Source of the DNA: an uncultured Pelagibacteraceae bacterium
GTDB taxonomy: Bacteria > Pseudomonadota > Alphaproteobacteria > Pelagibacterales > Pelagibacteraceae
Reading direction: 5' to 3'
DNA: 64,000 nt
NCBI GenBank assembly: GCA_902571955.1
Contig: CACGDZ010000001.1
Span: forward strand, 62,001 to 126,000
Program-made: the position numbers and the translations under genes
In this document: in pieces, positions 9,250-17,703 of the stretch
How the letters are laid out: each line of letters begins with the position of its first letter
Position numbering within the stretch: position 1 is the first letter of the stretch
The notes under the pieces: generated by a model
Seen by the model: only the letters and a program-made list of their open reading frames with translations
The model's database searches: none
Told to the model about the DNA's origin: nothing

Positions 9250-10636
9250 ATTAGCAAAATCAGAACTTATACATTTCGTTGGAATAGGTGGAATAGGTAT
9301 GAGTGGCCTAGCATTAATAATGAAGGGGAAAGGTTTTAAAGTTCAAGGGAGTGATATTTCAAATAATAAAAATATTGAAAGATTGAGAAAAGAAAAAATA
9401 AAAGTTTTTATTGGACATAAGAAGCAAAATATAAGTAATGGAACTATCCTAGTTATATCTTCAGCTATAAGAAAAAATAATCCTGAGCTTGTCGCGGCTA
9501 AAAAAAAACAATTACCCATTTATAAAAGAGGAGAGATGCTTGCTAATATTGTTTCTTTAACAAAAAATATTGTAGTAGTTGGGTCGCACGGTAAAACCAC
9601 AACAACATCATTGATAGCATCTATATTTCAAGAAACAAAAATTGATCCTACAATAATCAACGGTGGAGTAATAAATTCAATTAATAATTCCGCAAAGCTT
9701 GGAAAAAGTGATTGGTCTATATTAGAGGCAGACGAGTCAGATGGAAGTTTTATTTTTATACCCCCAACATATTCAATCATCACCAATATAGATCGAGAGC
9801 ACATGGATTATTATGGTAGTATGGATAAATTAAATAAATATTTCAAAAATTTTGTAAATAAGGTTCCATCATTTGGAAAATCATTTATTTGTTTAGATGA
9901 CAAAAATAACAAAAATTTAATTAAAAATATCAAAAATAAAAATTTCTATACATATGGTTTGGATACCAAATCAAATTTTTGTATTAAAAATATAAAACTT
10001 TTAAAAGAGCACTCTGAGTTTGATTTAACCATAAAATTACCTAATAAAAAAAAACAATTAATTAAAAAATTCAAAATTCCTTTATTAGGAACTCATAATA
10101 TTAAAAATTCTGTAGCTGCAGCTGCATTAGCTTTAACTGTTGGTCTACCAATTAATAATATAAAAAAAGGACTTAAAAATTTTAAAGGAGTGCAAAGAAG
10201 ATTTAATAAAATTTTCAATTTTAATAATGTAGATTTTTATGATGATTATGCCCATCATCCTACAGAAATACAAGAGGTGCTAGATGGTGTAAAAAAAGTT
10301 TATAAAGATTATGAAAAAATATGTATTTTTCAACCACACAGGATATCAAGGTTAAAAGATTTAAAAAAAGAATTTACCTACGCTTTTAAATATGCAGATA
10401 AAGTAATTTTATTTCCAATTTATACTGCAGGAGAAAAATTAAAACTTGGATTTAGTTATGTAAATTTTGCAAAAGAAATAATTAAAAACTCTAAGGTCCA
10501 GCTATTTTTAGTAGATGATAGATTTCAATTAGCAAAATTTATTAAAGCAAACATATTTGGAAAAAAAATTGTCATAGGAATGGGTGCGGGGACAATTTCT
10601 AGCTGGATGAGAGAATTACCTAAATTGTTATCATGA
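9239..10636 (+). CDS. murC: UDP-N-acetylmuramate--L-alanine ligase MurC
   Basis: First of the cytoplasmic Mur ligases, joining L-alanine to UDP-MurNAc. The 465 residues begin with the UDP-binding fold (HFVGIGGIGMSGLALIM), then the ATP loop VGSHGKTTTTSLIAS, the EADESDGSF motif, NIDREHMDYYG, and the C-terminal DDYAHHPTEI segment that marks MurC. Its ATG sits within the last codons of murG, and the stop overlaps the murB ATG as ATGA. All catalytic landmarks are present and the length is ordinary. Confidence 0.97.
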   Translation: MNIKLAKSELIHFVGIGGIGMSGLALIMKGKGFKVQGSDISNNKNIERLRKEKIKVFIGHKKQNISNGTILVISSAIRKNNPELVAAKKKQLPIYKRGEMLANIVSLTKNIVVVGSHGKTTTTSLIASIFQETKIDPTIINGGVINSINNSAKLGKSDWSILEADESDGSFIFIPPTYSIITNIDREHMDYYGSMDKLNKYFKNFVNKVPSFGKSFICLDDKNNKNLIKNIKNKNFYTYGLDTKSNFCIKNIKLLKEHSEFDLTIKLPNKKKQLIKKFKIPLLGTHNIKNSVAAAALALTVGLPINNIKKGLKNFKGVQRRFNKIFNFNNVDFYDDYAHHPTEIQEVLDGVKKVYKDYEKICIFQPHRISRLKDLKKEFTYAFKYADKVILFPIYTAGEKLKLGFSYVNFAKEIIKNSKVQLFLVDDRFQLAKFIKANIFGKKIVIGMGAGTISSWMRELPKLLS

Positions 10637-11538
10637 AAATTGATTTAAAAGAGCTGATTTTAGAATTTAATAACAATTTAAAGCTAGATTATGATCTAAA
10701 AAAAAAAAATTGGTTTAATATAGGAGGTAAAACTAAAGCTTTCTATAAGGCAAATGATTTAAAAGAATTAATTAAGTTTCTTAAAAAAATTCAAGATAAA
10801 GAAAAAATATTTATTTTAGGAGCCGGTTCCAATATACTTATATCTGATAATAAATTTGATGGTGTTGTAATAAAACTTGCTCAAAATTTTAATAATATTT
10901 CTTTACATTCTAAAGAAATCATAGTTGCCGGTAGTGCTGTTACAGATAAATCTTTATCTGAATTTGCAATGGAAAATAGCTTAGGTGGTTTTGAGTTTCT
11001 TTCTTGTATACCTGGAACAATAGGCGGTGGTATTAAAATGAATGCAGGTTGTTTTCAAAGAGAGTTCAAAGATATTCTTATTTCTATTCAAGCTGTAAAT
11101 AAATCAGGTCAAGTAATTACTATACCTGCAAAAGATATTAATTTTAAATATAGAGACAGCGGATTGTCTGAAGATCTTATTTTTTTAAGTGCATCATTTA
11201 AAGGTTTTAAAAAAGATAAGAGTTTAATAGAGAATGAAATAAGGCTGCTTAAAGAAAAAAAAGAACAAGCACAACCAACAAAAATTAGAACTAGTGGTAG
11301 CACATTTAAAAATCCTATAGATCAATCTGATAAAAAGGTTTGGCAATTAATAAAAGAGTCTGTGCCGTTAGAAAAATCGTTTGGAGACGCATCAATTTCT
11401 CAAAAACACTGTAATTTTTTTGTAAATAAAGGTAATGCTAAATTTGAGGATATGAAAAAATTGATAAATTTTGTGACGGAAAGTGTATTTAAGAAAACAG
11501 GAGTTAAACTAGAAACTGAAATAAAAATATTAGAGTAA
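10633..11538 (+). CDS. murB: UDP-N-acetylenolpyruvoylglucosamine reductase MurB
   Basis: FAD-dependent, NADPH-using reductase that makes UDP-MurNAc. The 301 residues show the FAD-binding segment FILGAGSNILISDNKFDG, the loop SCIPGTIGGGIKMNAGCF, the substrate-binding YRDSGL, the catalytic serine region TSGSTFKNP, and the C-terminal glutamate in LETEIKILE. Overlap with murC is four bases (ATGA). The next gene, ddl, starts one base after its stop. The placement murC-murB-ddl-ftsQ is the standard alphaproteobacterial order. Confidence 0.96.
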   Translation: MKIDLKELILEFNNNLKLDYDLKKKNWFNIGGKTKAFYKANDLKELIKFLKKIQDKEKIFILGAGSNILISDNKFDGVVIKLAQNFNNISLHSKEIIVAGSAVTDKSLSEFAMENSLGGFEFLSCIPGTIGGGIKMNAGCFQREFKDILISIQAVNKSGQVITIPAKDINFKYRDSGLSEDLIFLSASFKGFKKDKSLIENEIRLLKEKKEQAQPTKIRTSGSTFKNPIDQSDKKVWQLIKESVPLEKSFGDASISQKHCNFFVNKGNAKFEDMKKLINFVTESVFKKTGVKLETEIKILE

Positions 11539-11539
11539 A

Positions 11540-12454
11540 TTGATAAAAAAAATATTAGTTTTGTCGGGTGGAATTTCAAAAGAGAGATCTATTAGTCTTG
11601 ATACAGGGGCGCAGGTTGCTAAAGAACTAAAAAAAAATGGTTATCAAGTTAAAATATCTGAACCAGATTATAATTTATCAAAAAATATTAAAAATTTTAG
11701 ACCCAACGTAATTTTTAATGCATTACATGGCCAATTTGGTGAGGATGGATATATTCAAAGTATATTAGAGAGTTTCAAAATCCCATATACCCACTCAGGG
11801 GTAATAGCATCATCTATAGCGATGGATAAGGAAATTTCAAAAAAAATATTTATTAAAAATAAAATTAAAACACCAAAATTTTTTACTTACTCATATGACA
11901 TGATTTCATCTGATTTAATCAAAAAAATTAAAAAAAAATTAAAATTTCCAGTAGTTGTGAAACCTTTGAATGAAGGTTCAAGTGTAAATGTATTTATATG
12001 TGGAAAAAAAAATATACTCAAGATTTTAAGTTCGATTAAAACTTACAAAAAGGTTATGATTGAAGAGTTTATTGGTGGAAGAGAAATTCAAGTTGCAGTT
12101 ATGGGTAATAAAAAACTAGGAGCAATTGAGTTGAAACCAAAAAGAAAATTTTATGATTATCAGGCGAAATATAATATTAGTGCAAAAACTGAACATATAA
12201 TCCCAGTTAAATTAAGTACAAAAAAAATGAAAAAGTTATTAAATATTGCTCTCAAAGCTCACAACAAAATTGGTTGTAAGGGTGTTACAAGATCAGATTT
12301 TAAATTTTACAATGGAAAATTTTATTTATTGGAAATTAATACTCAGCCAGGAATGACAAAATTATCACTCGTACCAGAGATTGCAGCATACAAAGGTATA
12401 AGCTTCTTAAAATTAATCCAATGGATGTTAAGAGATGCATCAACAAAAAAGTAA
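11540..12454 (+). CDS. ddl: D-alanine--D-alanine ligase Ddl
   Basis: ATP-grasp enzyme that makes the D-Ala-D-Ala dipeptide consumed by the MurF half of the fused ligase. The 304 residues contain the N-terminal LSGGISKERSISLDTG, ALHGQFGEDGYIQ, the ATP-grasp lysine and loop region VVKPLNEGSSVNVFI, and the C-terminal metal-binding LLEINTQPGMTKLSLVPE. I accept TTG at 11540 as start, one base after the murB stop, because the conserved first beta strand (KKILVLSGG) begins immediately after it. It overlaps ftsQ by 20 bases. Confidence 0.95.
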   Translation: MIKKILVLSGGISKERSISLDTGAQVAKELKKNGYQVKISEPDYNLSKNIKNFRPNVIFNALHGQFGEDGYIQSILESFKIPYTHSGVIASSIAMDKEISKKIFIKNKIKTPKFFTYSYDMISSDLIKKIKKKLKFPVVVKPLNEGSSVNVFICGKKNILKILSSIKTYKKVMIEEFIGGREIQVAVMGNKKLGAIELKPKRKFYDYQAKYNISAKTEHIIPVKLSTKKMKKLLNIALKAHNKIGCKGVTRSDFKFYNGKFYLLEINTQPGMTKLSLVPEIAAYKGISFLKLIQWMLRDASTKK

Positions 12455-13106
12455 AAAAATTCTACTTTACATTTTTTTATTTATGTTGGTTGGCTCAATA
12501 ACCAATATTAGCCTAAATAATATTAAATTTAATAAAATAAAAAATATAAAGATTTTAGGTTTAAAAAATAATGAAACACAAATTCTTCTCCAAGATTTAA
12601 AAAGTTTAAATTTAAAAAATATATATTTTATAAACGCAAATGAAATCAGAAAAATTATTAATAGTAATAATTTAGTAGAAAAATTTGAAATTTTTAAAAT
12701 CTATCCCTCAACTCTATTTATTGAAATCGAACAAACTAATTTTTTAGCTAGAATTAATAAAAATGGGAAACTTTTTGTAGTCGGATCAAATGGAAAACTA
12801 TTAGGGGAGAAATATTCAAATAATAATTTACCTTATATTTTTGGAAAACCTGAAATTGAAGACTTTTTATATTTCAAAAATATTTTAGACATGTCTAAAT
12901 TATCATACCAGGAAATTAAAAATTTTTATTTTTTTCCATCAAAGCGATGGGATATTGAATTAAAGAATAATATTATTTTAAAATTATCAAAAGAAGATTT
13001 AAAGGAAAAATTAGATGAAGCTTTTGAAATTTTGAATAGCAAGAATATTAGCAACATTAAAATAGTAGATCTTAGAGTAAAAAATCAGATAATTTTAAAT
13101 GATTGA
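12435..13106 (+). CDS. ftsQ: Cell division protein FtsQ
   Basis: Bitopic divisome scaffold protein that links the early cytoplasmic ring to the septal synthases. The 223 residues have a short lysine-rich cytoplasmic tail, one membrane helix at about 9-26, then a POTRA-like domain (INFNKIKNIKILGLKNN region followed by FEIFKIYPSTLFIEIEQ) and an FtsQ-type domain containing the AR-x-N-x-NGKLFVVGSNGKLL pattern common in FtsQ. Sequence is weakly conserved, but position between ddl and the FtsA-like gene fits. It overlaps ddl by 20 bases and the next gene by 8. Confidence 0.9.
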   Translation: MHQQKSKKILLYIFLFMLVGSITNISLNNIKFNKIKNIKILGLKNNETQILLQDLKSLNLKNIYFINANEIRKIINSNNLVEKFEIFKIYPSTLFIEIEQTNFLARINKNGKLFVVGSNGKLLGEKYSNNNLPYIFGKPEIEDFLYFKNILDMSKLSYQEIKNFYFFPSKRWDIELKNNIILKLSKEDLKEKLDEAFEILNSKNISNIKIVDLRVKNQIILND

Positions 13107-13803
13107 AGAATTAGATTTTGAAACTTACCTATTTATTTCACCAGGTGAGTTAAAAATATATTTATTCGACAAAAAAAATCTTAAAAATTTATATGAAAAT
13201 AAACTTATATTAAAAAACCATCTTCAATATATTGATTATAATACCTTAAATAATTTTTTGGAGGAAAATATTTTTAAAATTGAAAAACATATTGGAGGTT
13301 TTTTAAAAAAAATCTCCTTAGTAATTAAAAATATCGAAATTATTAATATTTATATTGGTGTCAAAAAAAAAAATTATAAGGAGACATTTAACCAAAAATA
13401 TTTAAAAAATATGCTAACTGAAGTAAGGGATATTTTTAAAGAAAACTATCAGAATAAAAAAATATTACATATTTTAGTAAACAAATATTTTATTAACGAC
13501 AAATATCAACCAATGTTTGATAAAAAAATAAATAGCGATAGCATATTTTTGGAAGTTCAATTTATTGCTATCTCAAAAAGTTTTGTCTTTGAAATAAATA
13601 AAATTTTAGAAAAATTTCATGTTAAGTCTGACAAATGGTTTGATGAAAAATATGTTCAAAGTTTTTTTAAAAAAGAGGATCTAATTATAACTGAAAAAGT
13701 TTTTAAAATTCATCAAGGTATTAATGATCAAGAGGTACAGATTGTTCCAAAAATTCAAAAAAAAGTGGGTTTTTTTGAGAGATTTTTTCAACTTTTCAGT
13801 TAA
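13099..13803 (+). CDS. Reduced FtsA-like protein: SHS2 domain plus C-terminal amphipathic helix
   Basis: This 234-residue protein occupies the ftsA position after ftsQ. Residues 10-40 look like the first two strands of an FtsA actin fold (LFISPGELKIYLFDKKNL). Residues 50-175 match the FtsA SHS2 (1C) pattern: a helix with IEKHIGGFLKKISLVIKNIEI, then KILHILVNKYFINDKYQ, FLEVQFIAISKS and a following helix. The last residues (VGFFERFFQLFS) form an amphipathic helix like the FtsA membrane anchor. What is missing is the rest of the actin fold: there is no DIGGGTTD-type phosphate loop and no second ATP lobe. FtsA normally has about 400 residues. Fold similarity is my inference from the pattern and position, and needs a profile or structure check. 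Confidence 0.6.
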   Translation: MIEELDFETYLFISPGELKIYLFDKKNLKNLYENKLILKNHLQYIDYNTLNNFLEENIFKIEKHIGGFLKKISLVIKNIEIINIYIGVKKKNYKETFNQKYLKNMLTEVRDIFKENYQNKKILHILVNKYFINDKYQPMFDKKINSDSIFLEVQFIAISKSFVFEINKILEKFHVKSDKWFDEKYVQSFFKKEDLIITEKVFKIHQGINDQEVQIVPKIQKKVGFFERFFQLFS

Positions 13804-13867
13804 TCCTGTTATTTACAGTAACATTTGTTGTTTTTAAATTATTATATAAAGTAATTAAAAGTAATGT

Positions 13868-14788
13868 GTGTCTTATTTAACTCAAAAAACTATAAAAAAA
13901 AATATTTCATTTTCTGGTATAGGTTTACATAACGGACAGAATGCAAATGTTTGCATAAAACCGGCTGAACCAAATTTTGGTATAGTTTTTAAAAGAACCG
14001 ACTTAAAGCAAAACAATTTAATTGTGCCAAATTTTATGAATGTATCTAGCACATCCTTAAATACTACTGTTGAAAATGAGTTTGGTGCAAAGGTTTCAAC
14101 TATAGAACATTTAATGGGTGCATTATTTGGATTAGGTATTGATAACGCGATAATTGAGATAGATAACGAGGAAGTTCCAATTTTAGATGGGTCGGCAAAA
14201 AATTTTATTGAAAAAATTTTATTTGCAGGTTTTTTGACAAGCGACTCTCCAATTAAAATTATTAAAATAAATAAAGAAATCACTTTTTCTCAAGGAGAAA
14301 GATATATTTCTATTAAGCCATCAACTTTATCACTAGAAATAGATTTTGAACTCAAGTATGATAACCAGATCATTGGAAATCAAAGGAACAAAGTTAAAGT
14401 TTATGAAGATGATCTAAAAGATGTATATAACTCAAGAACATATTGCTTATTTGAGGACATTGAATTAATTAAAAAAAATGGATTAGCTAAAGGTGGAAGC
14501 TTAGATAACGCTATCGTTGTTAAGGGTAATGAGTTATTAAATTCTAACGGATTAAGAAATAATAAAGAATTTGTTAATCACAAAATACTTGATTGTATAG
14601 GTGATCTTTACACATCAGGATATAGAATTGTTGCAAGCGTTACCTGCTCTCAAGGTGGCCATTATTTAACAAATCAATTACTAAGAAAAGTATTTGAAAA
14701 TAAAGAAAATTTTTCTATTTTGGAAATTAAAGAAAAAAACCTACCTCATACTTTAATAAATAAAAATTTCTTAAGATCAATAGCTTAA
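13868..14788 (+). CDS. lpxC: UDP-3-O-acyl-N-acetylglucosamine deacetylase LpxC
   Basis: Zinc-dependent cytoplasmic deacetylase, the committed step of lipid A synthesis, showing that the cell makes lipopolysaccharide. The 306 residues have the family landmarks with standard numbering: H81 in STIEHLMGAL, then DNEEVPILDGSA, H238 and D242 in NHKILDCIGDL, and H265 in QGGHYLTNQ. Start is the GTG at 13868; an in-frame TAA at 13862 rules out anything longer. The 64-base gap upstream is one of the few breaks in this cluster and contains TATAAA at 13845-13850, so a separate promoter is possible. In most alphaproteobacteria ftsZ precedes this gene; here it does not. Confidence 0.95.
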   Translation: MSYLTQKTIKKNISFSGIGLHNGQNANVCIKPAEPNFGIVFKRTDLKQNNLIVPNFMNVSSTSLNTTVENEFGAKVSTIEHLMGALFGLGIDNAIIEIDNEEVPILDGSAKNFIEKILFAGFLTSDSPIKIIKINKEITFSQGERYISIKPSTLSLEIDFELKYDNQIIGNQRNKVKVYEDDLKDVYNSRTYCLFEDIELIKKNGLAKGGSLDNAIVVKGNELLNSNGLRNNKEFVNHKILDCIGDLYTSGYRIVASVTCSQGGHYLTNQLLRKVFENKENFSILEIKEKNLPHTLINKNFLRSIA

Positions 14789-14837
14789 TAGCAAAGATAG
14801 CTTTAAAATTAAGCTTTTAAAAAGTATAAATCATATA

Positions 14838-15671
14838 ATGAAGAAAATTAATTTTTTATATTTTATATTTTTATTTACCTTAATTATTTCTTGTTCTAAG
14901 GAAAATAAAATTGATTCATCTATAGATCAAAAAAGTTTGGATTTACAAGTTTTAGAGGCTTATCAAGAAGGAAAGAATTTTTTAGAGGCTGGTGATGTTT
15001 TGTTTGCTGCTAAAAAATTTAATGAGGCTGAAACTTTATTTCCTCAATCGAACTGGGCACCCAGATCAGCTTTAATGGCAGCTTATTCATATTACTCAAA
15101 AGATTATTATGGTGATGCGATTGCTGAACTTGAAAGGTTTTTAAAAGTATACCCAAAGCATGAAAGTCTTGATTATGTCCACTATTTATTAGGAATATCT
15201 TACTATGAACAAATTGTTGATGAAAAAAAAGACTTACAATCAATAATAAAATCTAAAGAGTATTTCGAAATAGTGTTAATGAATTATCCAAATACAGAGT
15301 ATGCGATTGACTCAGAATTCAAGATAGGACTTATAAATGATATATTAGCTTCAAAAGAAATGTATGTTGGGAGGTATTATTTTAGTAAAAAAAAATGGAT
15401 ACCAGCAATTAATCGATTTAAAGTAGTTACTGAGAATTATCAAACTACTATTTATGTTGAGGAAGCATTGCATAGGCTTGTAGAAATACATTATTTAATT
15501 GGATTAACAGAAGAGGCAAAGAAATATGCAACACTTTTAGGATATAATTACCAATCATCTGAGTGGTATGAAAGATCTTATAGTGTATTTAATAAAATGT
15601 ATGAAAAAAATAAAGTAACAACCAAAAATAAAAAATCAATTTTAAAAAAAGCCAAGTCACTTTTTGAGTGA
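14838..15671 (+). CDS. bamD: Outer membrane assembly lipoprotein BamD
   Basis: TPR lipoprotein of the BAM complex, which inserts beta-barrel proteins into the outer membrane. The 277 residues start with a lipoprotein signal ending LIISC, giving the lipidated cysteine at position 19. TPR-like helices follow (YQEGKNFLEAGDVLFAAKKF, YYGDAIAELERFLKVYPKH, the VHYLLGISYYEQ repeat and WIPAINRFKVVTENY), a standard BamD pattern. It ends two bases before the ligA ATG. In many alphaproteobacteria recN sits between bamD and ligA; it is absent here. Confidence 0.93.
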   Translation: MKKINFLYFIFLFTLIISCSKENKIDSSIDQKSLDLQVLEAYQEGKNFLEAGDVLFAAKKFNEAETLFPQSNWAPRSALMAAYSYYSKDYYGDAIAELERFLKVYPKHESLDYVHYLLGISYYEQIVDEKKDLQSIIKSKEYFEIVLMNYPNTEYAIDSEFKIGLINDILASKEMYVGRYYFSKKKWIPAINRFKVVTENYQTTIYVEEALHRLVEIHYLIGLTEEAKKYATLLGYNYQSSEWYERSYSVFNKMYEKNKVTTKNKKSILKKAKSLFE

Positions 15672-15672
15672 G

Positions 15673-17703
15673 ATGAACAAAAAACAAATTCAAGAAAAAT
15701 ATCAAACAAAAATAAAACTATATTTAAAATATAACTCAAATTATTATGATAAAAGTAAACCAACTGTGTCTGATAGAGAATATGATAATTTAAAAAATGA
15801 AATATTATCTTTAGAAAATAAATACAAATTCTTGCAATCTAAAAATTCCCCTTCCAAAATTATAGGACATAAACCATCTAAAAACTTTAAAAAGGAATTT
15901 CATAGAGTACCAATGCTCTCATTATCTAATGCATTTTCTGAGGAAGATTTGATAAATTTTGAAAAGAAAATTATCAATTTTTTGTCAGAAAAAAAAAATT
16001 TTAAAATATCTTATAGCGCTGAACCAAAAATAGATGGTATTTCAGCTTCTTTAACTTATAAAAATGGTAATTTTGAGAGAGGATTATCTAGAGGAGACGG
16101 AAGAGAAGGTGAAGATATAACTATAAATTTATTAACAATAAAGGATATACCAAAAAAAATTTCAGACAAAGATTTTCCTAAAGATATTGATATAAGAGGT
16201 GAGGTATTTATTCAAAATAGTGATTTTGAAAATTTAAAAGAAAAATTTGCAAATCCTAGAAACGCAGCCTCAGGCTCTTTAAGACAAAAAAATCCTGAAG
16301 ATACAAAAAAAATACCATTAAAATTTATAGCTTATACTTTTGGTTTTGATCAGGGTTTAAAACAAAAAAGACAATCAGACTATTTAAAAAAATTAAAGGA
16401 ATGGGGTTTTAAAGTTAATCCACTTAACAAAGCAATTTCAGGTATAAAAAATTTAATTCAAAATTATAATGAAATTGAAAAACAAAGAGCTAATCTAGAT
16501 TTTGATATAGATGGTATTGTTTATAAAATTGACGATTTTGAATTACAAAAAAGATTAGGAAATGTTGCCAACGCTCCCAGATGGGCAATAGCTCATAAGT
16601 TTTCCTCCAGTAAAGCTATTTCTAAAATTCAGTCAATTGAAATTCAAATAGGTAGAACAGGAGCTTTAACGCCTGTGGCAAAAATTAAACCTATTAATAT
16701 AGGTGGTGTTGTAGTGTCAAATGCAACTTTGCATAATGAAGACGAAATAAATAGAAAAGATATTAGAGTCGGAGACACAGTAACTGTTGAGAGAGCAGGA
16801 GATGTAATACCCCATATCCTTTCAGTTGATAAAAAGAAAAGATCAAAAGAAAGTGTAAAATTTGTATTTCCAGAAAAGTGTCCATCATGTGGATCAGAAG
16901 CAATAAAAGAATATAATTCAGTAACAAAAAAAAATGATGCAGTAAGAAGATGTTCTAGTGAAGGGTATTATTGTGATAAAATTTCAATTGAAAAATTAAA
17001 ACATTTTGTGTCAAAAGAGGCTTTTAATATAGATGGATTTGGTAAAAAAATTGTTGAAAATTTTTGGAAATTAAAATTTATAAAATATCCCCAAGATATA
17101 TTTAAATTAGATTATTCAAATATTGAGAAATTAGATGGCTGGGGTCAATTATCTGTAAAAAATTTAATTTATTCGATTAATCAAAAAAAAAATATTTCAT
17201 TAGAAAGATTAATTTACTCGTTAGGAATTAGACATATAGGATTAGAGAATGCAAAACTGTTATCAAAACATTTCATATCATTTTCAAAATTTAAAAATTT
17301 ATCTATTCAAAGTGATTATGAAGATTTGTTAAACATCGATGGTATTGGTGAAACACAAGTCAATTCTATCAAAAGTTTTTTTTCAAATAAATCAAATATA
17401 AGAGTTTTGAATGAATTAGAAAAAATTTTAATAATTAAAAATGCTGTACAAAATTCTGATAATGGTTTGTTAAAAAATAAAACTTTTTTAGTTACTGGAA
17501 AATTAAATGGAATTAGTAGAGCAGAAGTTAAATCTCTCATTGAGGAAAATTCTGGAAAAACAATCAGTAGCGTATCAAAAAAACTAAATTTTCTAATTAT
17601 TGGTGAAAATCCAACCAAAAAAAAAGTAGATTATGCTAAACAGTTAAAAATAAAAGTAATTGACCAAGCTGAATTTTTGAAAATGCTAAATAAAAGTAGC
17701 TAA
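15673..17703 (+). CDS. ligA: NAD-dependent DNA ligase LigA
   Basis: Seals nicks in replication and repair using NAD. Domains in order: the N-terminal Ia domain (YYDKSKPTVSDREYD), the adenylation domain with catalytic K119 in KIDG, an OB fold (IGRTGALTPVAKIKP and VERAGDVIPHI), a zinc finger with CPSCGSEA and two later cysteines, helix-hairpin-helix repeats (LLNIDGIGETQVNSI), and a C-terminal BRCT domain (FLVTGKLNGISRAEVKSLI). I use the ATG at 15673, one base after the bamD stop, giving 676 residues; an in-frame TTG at 15664 would add only three. The end overlaps the convergent peptidase gene by 18 bases. Confidence 0.96.
   Translation: MNKKQIQEKYQTKIKLYLKYNSNYYDKSKPTVSDREYDNLKNEILSLENKYKFLQSKNSPSKIIGHKPSKNFKKEFHRVPMLSLSNAFSEEDLINFEKKIINFLSEKKNFKISYSAEPKIDGISASLTYKNGNFERGLSRGDGREGEDITINLLTIKDIPKKISDKDFPKDIDIRGEVFIQNSDFENLKEKFANPRNAASGSLRQKNPEDTKKIPLKFIAYTFGFDQGLKQKRQSDYLKKLKEWGFKVNPLNKAISGIKNLIQNYNEIEKQRANLDFDIDGIVYKIDDFELQKRLGNVANAPRWAIAHKFSSSKAISKIQSIEIQIGRTGALTPVAKIKPINIGGVVVSNATLHNEDEINRKDIRVGDTVTVERAGDVIPHILSVDKKKRSKESVKFVFPEKCPSCGSEAIKEYNSVTKKNDAVRRCSSEGYYCDKISIEKLKHFVSKEAFNIDGFGKKIVENFWKLKFIKYPQDIFKLDYSNIEKLDGWGQLSVKNLIYSINQKKNISLERLIYSLGIRHIGLENAKLLSKHFISFSKFKNLSIQSDYEDLLNIDGIGETQVNSIKSFFSNKSNIRVLNELEKILIIKNAVQNSDNGLLKNKTFLVTGKLNGISRAEVKSLIEENSGKTISSVSKKLNFLIIGENPTKKKVDYAKQLKIKVIDQAEFLKMLNKSS

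Noticed and set aside
13882-14283. 133-residue minus-strand frame inside lpxC
   Set aside because: Lies opposite the conserved core of LpxC (H81 motif region); shadow frame with no recognisable domain.
17316-17618. 100-residue minus-strand frame inside ligA
   Set aside because: Antisense to the HhH and BRCT regions; shadow frame.
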